NCBI GenBank assembly: GCA_033439265.1
Contig: JAVTVX010000031.1
Coordinates: 7,797,501 to 7,861,500 of the forward strand
Direction: 5' to 3'
From: Dillenia suffruticosa
Taxonomy: Eukaryota; Streptophyta; Magnoliopsida; Dilleniales; Dilleniaceae
DNA length: 64,000 bases
The first letter of the stretch is position 1, and each line of letters starts with the position of its first letter. Of this stretch, positions 60,318 through 64,000 are shown in pieces. A model generated the notes under the pieces. It searched no databases. It was given only the letters and a program-made list of their open reading frames with translations, and was not told where the DNA came from. Made by a program: the position numbers and the translations under genes.

Positions 60318-60775
60318 GTCCAAAGAGAGAGAGAGAGAGAGAGAGTGAGAGAGAGAGGGAGGAAGAGGAGTCTGCGGGGGGGAGGGGGAGGGAGAGAGGG
60401 GAGGAGAGCGGCGGGGGAGGGAGGAGCACGGCGGGGGGCGGCGGGGGGAAGGAGAGAGAGGGGAGGACCGCGGCGGGGTGCGGAGGGGGGAGGGAGGGAG
60501 AGAGAGGGGAGAGGGCCGCGGAGGGGGAAGGGAGAGAGAGAGGGAGGGCCGCGGGGGGCGGAGGGGTCGCCCCCCCGCGGCCCTCCCTCTCTCTCTCCCT
60601 CCCCCCTCCGCTGTGTCTCTCTCCTCCCCCTCCGCCCCCCGCGGCCCTCCGCCCCCCTCCCCCCTCTGCCCCCGCGGTCCTCCTCCCCGCGCGGCCCTCC
60701 GCCCACCCACGGCCCTCCCTCTCTCTCTCCCTCCCCCCTCCGCGGCCCTCTCCCCTCTCTCTCTCCCTCCCTCCC
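60318..60775. repeat. GC-rich purine/pyrimidine foldback
   Basis: The plus strand is nearly all purine plus GCGG words to about 60566 and nearly all pyrimidine after it. About 45 bases on each side of the centre (60516-60560 and 60568-60612) pair almost perfectly, and the outer parts pair loosely. All six frames stay open because of composition, which gives overlapping ORFs of up to 239 codons that are not genes. Confidence 0.85.
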
Positions 60776-63238
60776 TGTCACGCCCCAAACCGGGATCGTG
60801 AACAGCCGCCCGTTGCCCTAAGATGCCGGCTATATTTTTACAGAAAATCGGGCAGAACCTCCCCATAAATCGGAGGTTTCCCGTGTACAATTAAACCTGT
60901 ATAATCAAAATCAATCTATAATTTAAATGAATGGCCATCCCGGCCTCTCCAAAATCAACAAACACCACCGCCAGCATCCAGAACAACGCAAGGCTACAAG
61001 TTTCTAACAGTCCTAGCCACAGACCTCTACTATCCTGCCCAATTAGAGCATGAACAGCCGCCATACCAGCGGACCCAAGTTTATACAATATATATCACAT
61101 CTCCCAAGTAACGTTCAAATACGTACAATCGCCTCAATGCAAATGAAATATGAGGTTAAACTATACAGTCATCCCAAAATAAGTACATGGCCAACTACGG
61201 ACCTCAATGTCAAGACCTCGCAGGGTCAAAACTAAATTAGAAGTAAATCTCACCGTCGAAAATTCTAACTCCGCTCTAGAGCCTGTAACGTCGCTCTATC
61301 ACAATAAACCTGTCTGAGGAGAGAAAATAGAGGGGTGAGTATCATGGGAAGATACTCAGTGAGTGAGGGGGTAATATCAAGCATAAATAGCATAGGTGAA
61401 TAATTGGAGTGTCAAATAATACCATTTGAAACAACAATTTACATTTCGCAACAAAACATGATATATTTATCAATTTGAAATCATTTAATCAAACACACGA
61501 TAGCAAGCATGTATGCATCAATTTAAAATCAAGTAATGTCAGAGCGAGCCAAAAATAGTCCTGGCAAAGGTCAACCGTGACCAAGGACAGGCGCGTCGGG
61601 GGTTTTATTATGCATAGACTTTGAAACGCTCTCTACCCCGACGTTAGAATAAATGACGTTTGCGGATACCTCCTGCAGAAGCGTATCCGGGCAACCCGTG
61701 CCTCTACAAACGCCCTTCATAGCTACGGAATCATCATAATATCACAAGGGCACAACGTCCCATAGTATCACAAGGGCACAACGTCCCAGGGCACAACGTC
61801 CCACAAGTATCATCACATCATCACATAACTAGTGGGCATCCAACCCACGTAGTTCATCAAAAACATTTTAAATTTGCGTGCCAATACGTATCTTCAATTC
61901 ATTTCAAAACAGCATATCAATGCAACGGTATAAAATGAAATTTATACATTTTCAAGTAATGGCACAATTATTGTTTCATTTCAAACCATGGATGCATAGT
62001 CATTGTAAATATAATTCAAGACATTCCAAAAATCACAAAACAGATTTCTAAATTTAATATCACACGTCAACGAATGCATATCAAAGCATCTTTTATCGAA
62101 AATGCGACAGAAAATACGTTTTACTATTTTATGCAAGAGATTAGAGTCCCACTCACAGTCTACGGGAGGGAAGTCATTCCCTACTGACAAGCCAAATCGG
62201 ATCTGACCGCTCGAGTCTCCAAAAGATCAACCTAAATCAGATTATCAACATTTAATATCAAATAAAAGCCAAATCAGGGATTTTCAATTTTTCCCTTCCA
62301 AATTTCTCCCACCTAATTTACAAAACTTCGTCATAGATTCTCGTTTCCTCAATTTCAAATCATCTGACTCACCAATGGTCAAGTTTCTAATATTTCTCAT
62401 TTTTTTGTCTATTTTTCCTCGAATGTCACGCATTTCAATATATTATGTAACTCTCGATCTAAAATCGATCTAATTTCGATAGAATTAATTCAAATGTTGA
62501 AAAGGTTGTATCTCTCACCTAGGGTTTTCTCAGATTTCCGGATTTAGCTTTCGTTCGCCCGTCAACCTGATCTAAAACCTGTAATATTACCAAATTTCAA
62601 TTATATTAGAAACAACTAAATTTCTAACACCGAACCCTAGAACTTCAATCAAATATAGTCGTTACCTGCAGTACAGAAGATGCAGGTGAGCTCTCGAAGG
62701 GGAAAGCCGGTCGTGGGCTCGTGGGCCGCAGGCTGGCGGGCTGATGGGCTGGCCGCCTGGTGGGCCTACGGGTCGACGGGCTAGCGGGCTGGCCCGCTGG
62801 TGGCTCACGGGCTCTCAGCCCAGCTTGCTGGCCGCAGCGGGCTTCGCGGGTTGCAGTGGGTCGCGGCTGGACTGGGCCTTGGGCCGCTGGTGGGCTGGCC
62901 TGCTCACGGACTAGGGCTCGCGCTGGGTCGTGAGCTGGCTCGCGCGCTGGGTTGCGAGCTGGGTCGCGCGCTGGCTCGCGCTGGGTCGCGAGCTGGGTCG
63001 CGAGCTGGGTCGCGCGCTGGGTCGCGCGCTGGCTCGCGTGCTGGCTTGCGCTGGGCGCCAGGTGGGTCGCGCGCTGGCTCGCGCTGGGTCGCGAGCTGTG
63101 GCGCGCTGGGCTCGCGCGCTGGCTCGTGATAGCTCAAGGCGGCAGCGCTCGCGGGAGGGCCGATCTGCGCAGTGGCGTGGTGCGGTGGCGGAAGGGAGAG
63201 GCCGCAGTGGAGGAGAAGAGGAGAAAGAGGGAAAGAGG

Positions 63239-63277
<39 letters not shown>

Positions 63278-63376
63278 GAGAGATTGGGAGAGAGGGAAAA
63301 GAGAGATTGGGGCTTTTTTAGCCCCAATCCCGAATTTTTTTTTTTTTTTTTTTATATATATATTTATGGTGTTACA
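60776..63376 (-). repeat. 3' LTR of G3
   Basis: 2601 bp; plus-strand ends TGTCACGCCCC and GGTGTTACA are the complements of the family ends. (GA)n at 63240-63272 and the GCTGGGTCGCGA minisatellite lie within it. The plus- and minus-strand ORFs at 62800-63439 are read from these repeats. Confidence 0.93.
62925..63130. repeat. GCTGGGTCGCGA minisatellite in the G3 LTR
   Basis: Some fifteen units of 10-13 bases (GCTGGGTCGCGA, GCTGGCTCGCGC) in tandem. G1 and G2 LTRs have only a few scattered related units here, so the array grew in G3 or its close source. Confidence 0.85.
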
Positions 63377-63400
63377 TTTTCTAACCCCCTAAAAACAAGT
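63377..63400 (-). promoter_or_regulatory. Polypurine tract of G3
   Basis: Minus strand AGGGGGTTAGAAAA directly before the LTR start. Confidence 0.6.
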
Positions 63401-63419
63401 TTCGTCCTCGAAACTAAAA

Positions 63420-64000
63420 GAAATGTATACAGAAAATGAATGGGGGTATTGTCTTCTCATGGCCTCCTCGGATTCCCAAGTTTCTTCTTCGACCTGATCG
63501 TTGCGCCATTGCACTCCGACAAGAGATACCTCCCTGCTCCGTAGCTACCGGGTCTGCTGGTCAAGTATGGCCATAGGCTAAACAGGTAAGCTCACGTCCT
63601 CTCGCATTTCCATCGACGGAGGCTCCAAAATGTGTGAAGGACCTGAGATGTACTTCCTCAACACGGATACATGGAAGGCATCATGGATCCGAGATAGTTC
63701 ATCTGGCAGCTCTAGCCTGTATGCCACGCTCCCAACCCTGTTGAGGATACGGAACGGGCCAATGTACCTGGGGCTCAACTTGCCCCGCTGCCGATGTCGT
63801 ACTAGTCCCCTCAAGGGAGAAATCCTCAAGAACACCATATCGCCCACCTCAAACTCTAAGGGTCGGCGTCTTCGATCCGCATATGCCCTCTATCTATCTT
63901 GGGCGGCTTTCATTCGCTCACGGATAACCTTAATTTTATCCTTTGTTTGCTCAATCCACTCAACGCTGTTGAGACGTCGCTCTCCGACTTAATCCCAGCA
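63420..64000 (-). pseudogene. G3 integrase C-terminus and chromodomain
   Basis: Minus-strand reading: RRLNSVEWIEQTKDKIKVIR, YADRRRRPLEFEVGDMVFLR, KLSPRYIGPFRILNRVGSVA, LSRIHDAFHVSVLRKYI, then a stop near 63578 and a chromodomain (VEEETWESEEAMRRQYPHS). A TAG interrupts QDR-RAYAD near 63888 and another stop lies near 63990. The copy is inactive. Confidence 0.88.

Larger units (their letters stand above)
60776..64000 (-). mobile_element. Gypsy element G3, 3' part (same family as G1 and G2)
   Basis: Minus-strand element entering from the right edge: integrase C-terminus, chromodomain, polypurine tract, 3' LTR. The 5' LTR and most of the coding region lie beyond the window. Confidence 0.92.

Noticed and set aside
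60134..60890. Overlapping ORFs of 178-239 codons on both strands
   Set aside because: Composition effect of the purine/pyrimidine foldback; the products are low-complexity Gly/Arg/Pro/Ser and overlap in all frames.
62800..63439. Long ORFs with RAGS-type repeats in the G3 LTR
   Set aside because: They translate the GCTGGGTCGCGA minisatellite and the (GA)n run inside an LTR.
1..64000. CRISPR array or bacterial operon features
   Set aside because: Repeats are LTRs, microsatellites or CACTA motifs with no regular spacers; all recognisable proteins are of plant transposable elements.

Overview
This is a plant (angiosperm) nuclear window made almost wholly of transposable elements in nested and decayed form. 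I recognise no host gene. The signs of plant origin are Ty3/gypsy elements of the Tekay/Del type (chromodomain after the integrase), Ty1/copia pieces with initiator-Met primer sites and Sirevirus-like LTRs, an En/Spm (CACTA) element with TNP2- and TNPA-like genes, and an Ac-like hAT transposase remnant. Nearly every coding region is broken by stops or frameshifts. Many of the stops look like C-to-T or G-to-A changes, as expected for methylated, silenced repeats.

Layout. 1-330: fragment of a non-autonomous CACTA-like repeat. 564-10318: solo LTR on the minus strand (target duplication CATGT), split by a complete gypsy element G1 at 927-9038 (target duplication AAAAT). 10324-11130: minus-strand hAT transposase relic cut by a microsatellite. 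12259-15309: a 3-kb Sirevirus-like LTR full of a short palindrome. 15556-24051: a patchwork of copia LTR and gag fragments on both strands around a second copy of the CACTA-like repeat (19942-20880). 24052-46146: a probable 22-kb CACTA element with terminal arrays of TTAGCGACGA-type motifs, a plant-transposon-protein pseudogene (32410-33665), the TNP2-like transposase (37103-40877) and a TNPA-like gene (41143-44934). 46147-49271: minus-strand copia gag, its LTR, and another Sirevirus-like LTR. 49272-58464: gypsy element G2, with its 3' LTR cut short by a third copy of the CACTA-like repeat (58465-59617). 60269-60775: a GC-rich foldback. 60776-64000: the 3' end of a third gypsy element, G3, on the minus strand, running off the window.

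Function. G1, G2 and G3 belong to one family (LTR ends TGTAACACC and TGACA). G1 has lost reverse transcriptase and RNase H through an in-frame deletion. G2 keeps a long reverse transcriptase but has lost catalytic residues elsewhere. The CACTA element carries the normal gene pair (TNP2 for catalysis, TNPA for binding the subterminal repeats), but both genes look dead. Domain calls come from remembered family patterns, not a database search.
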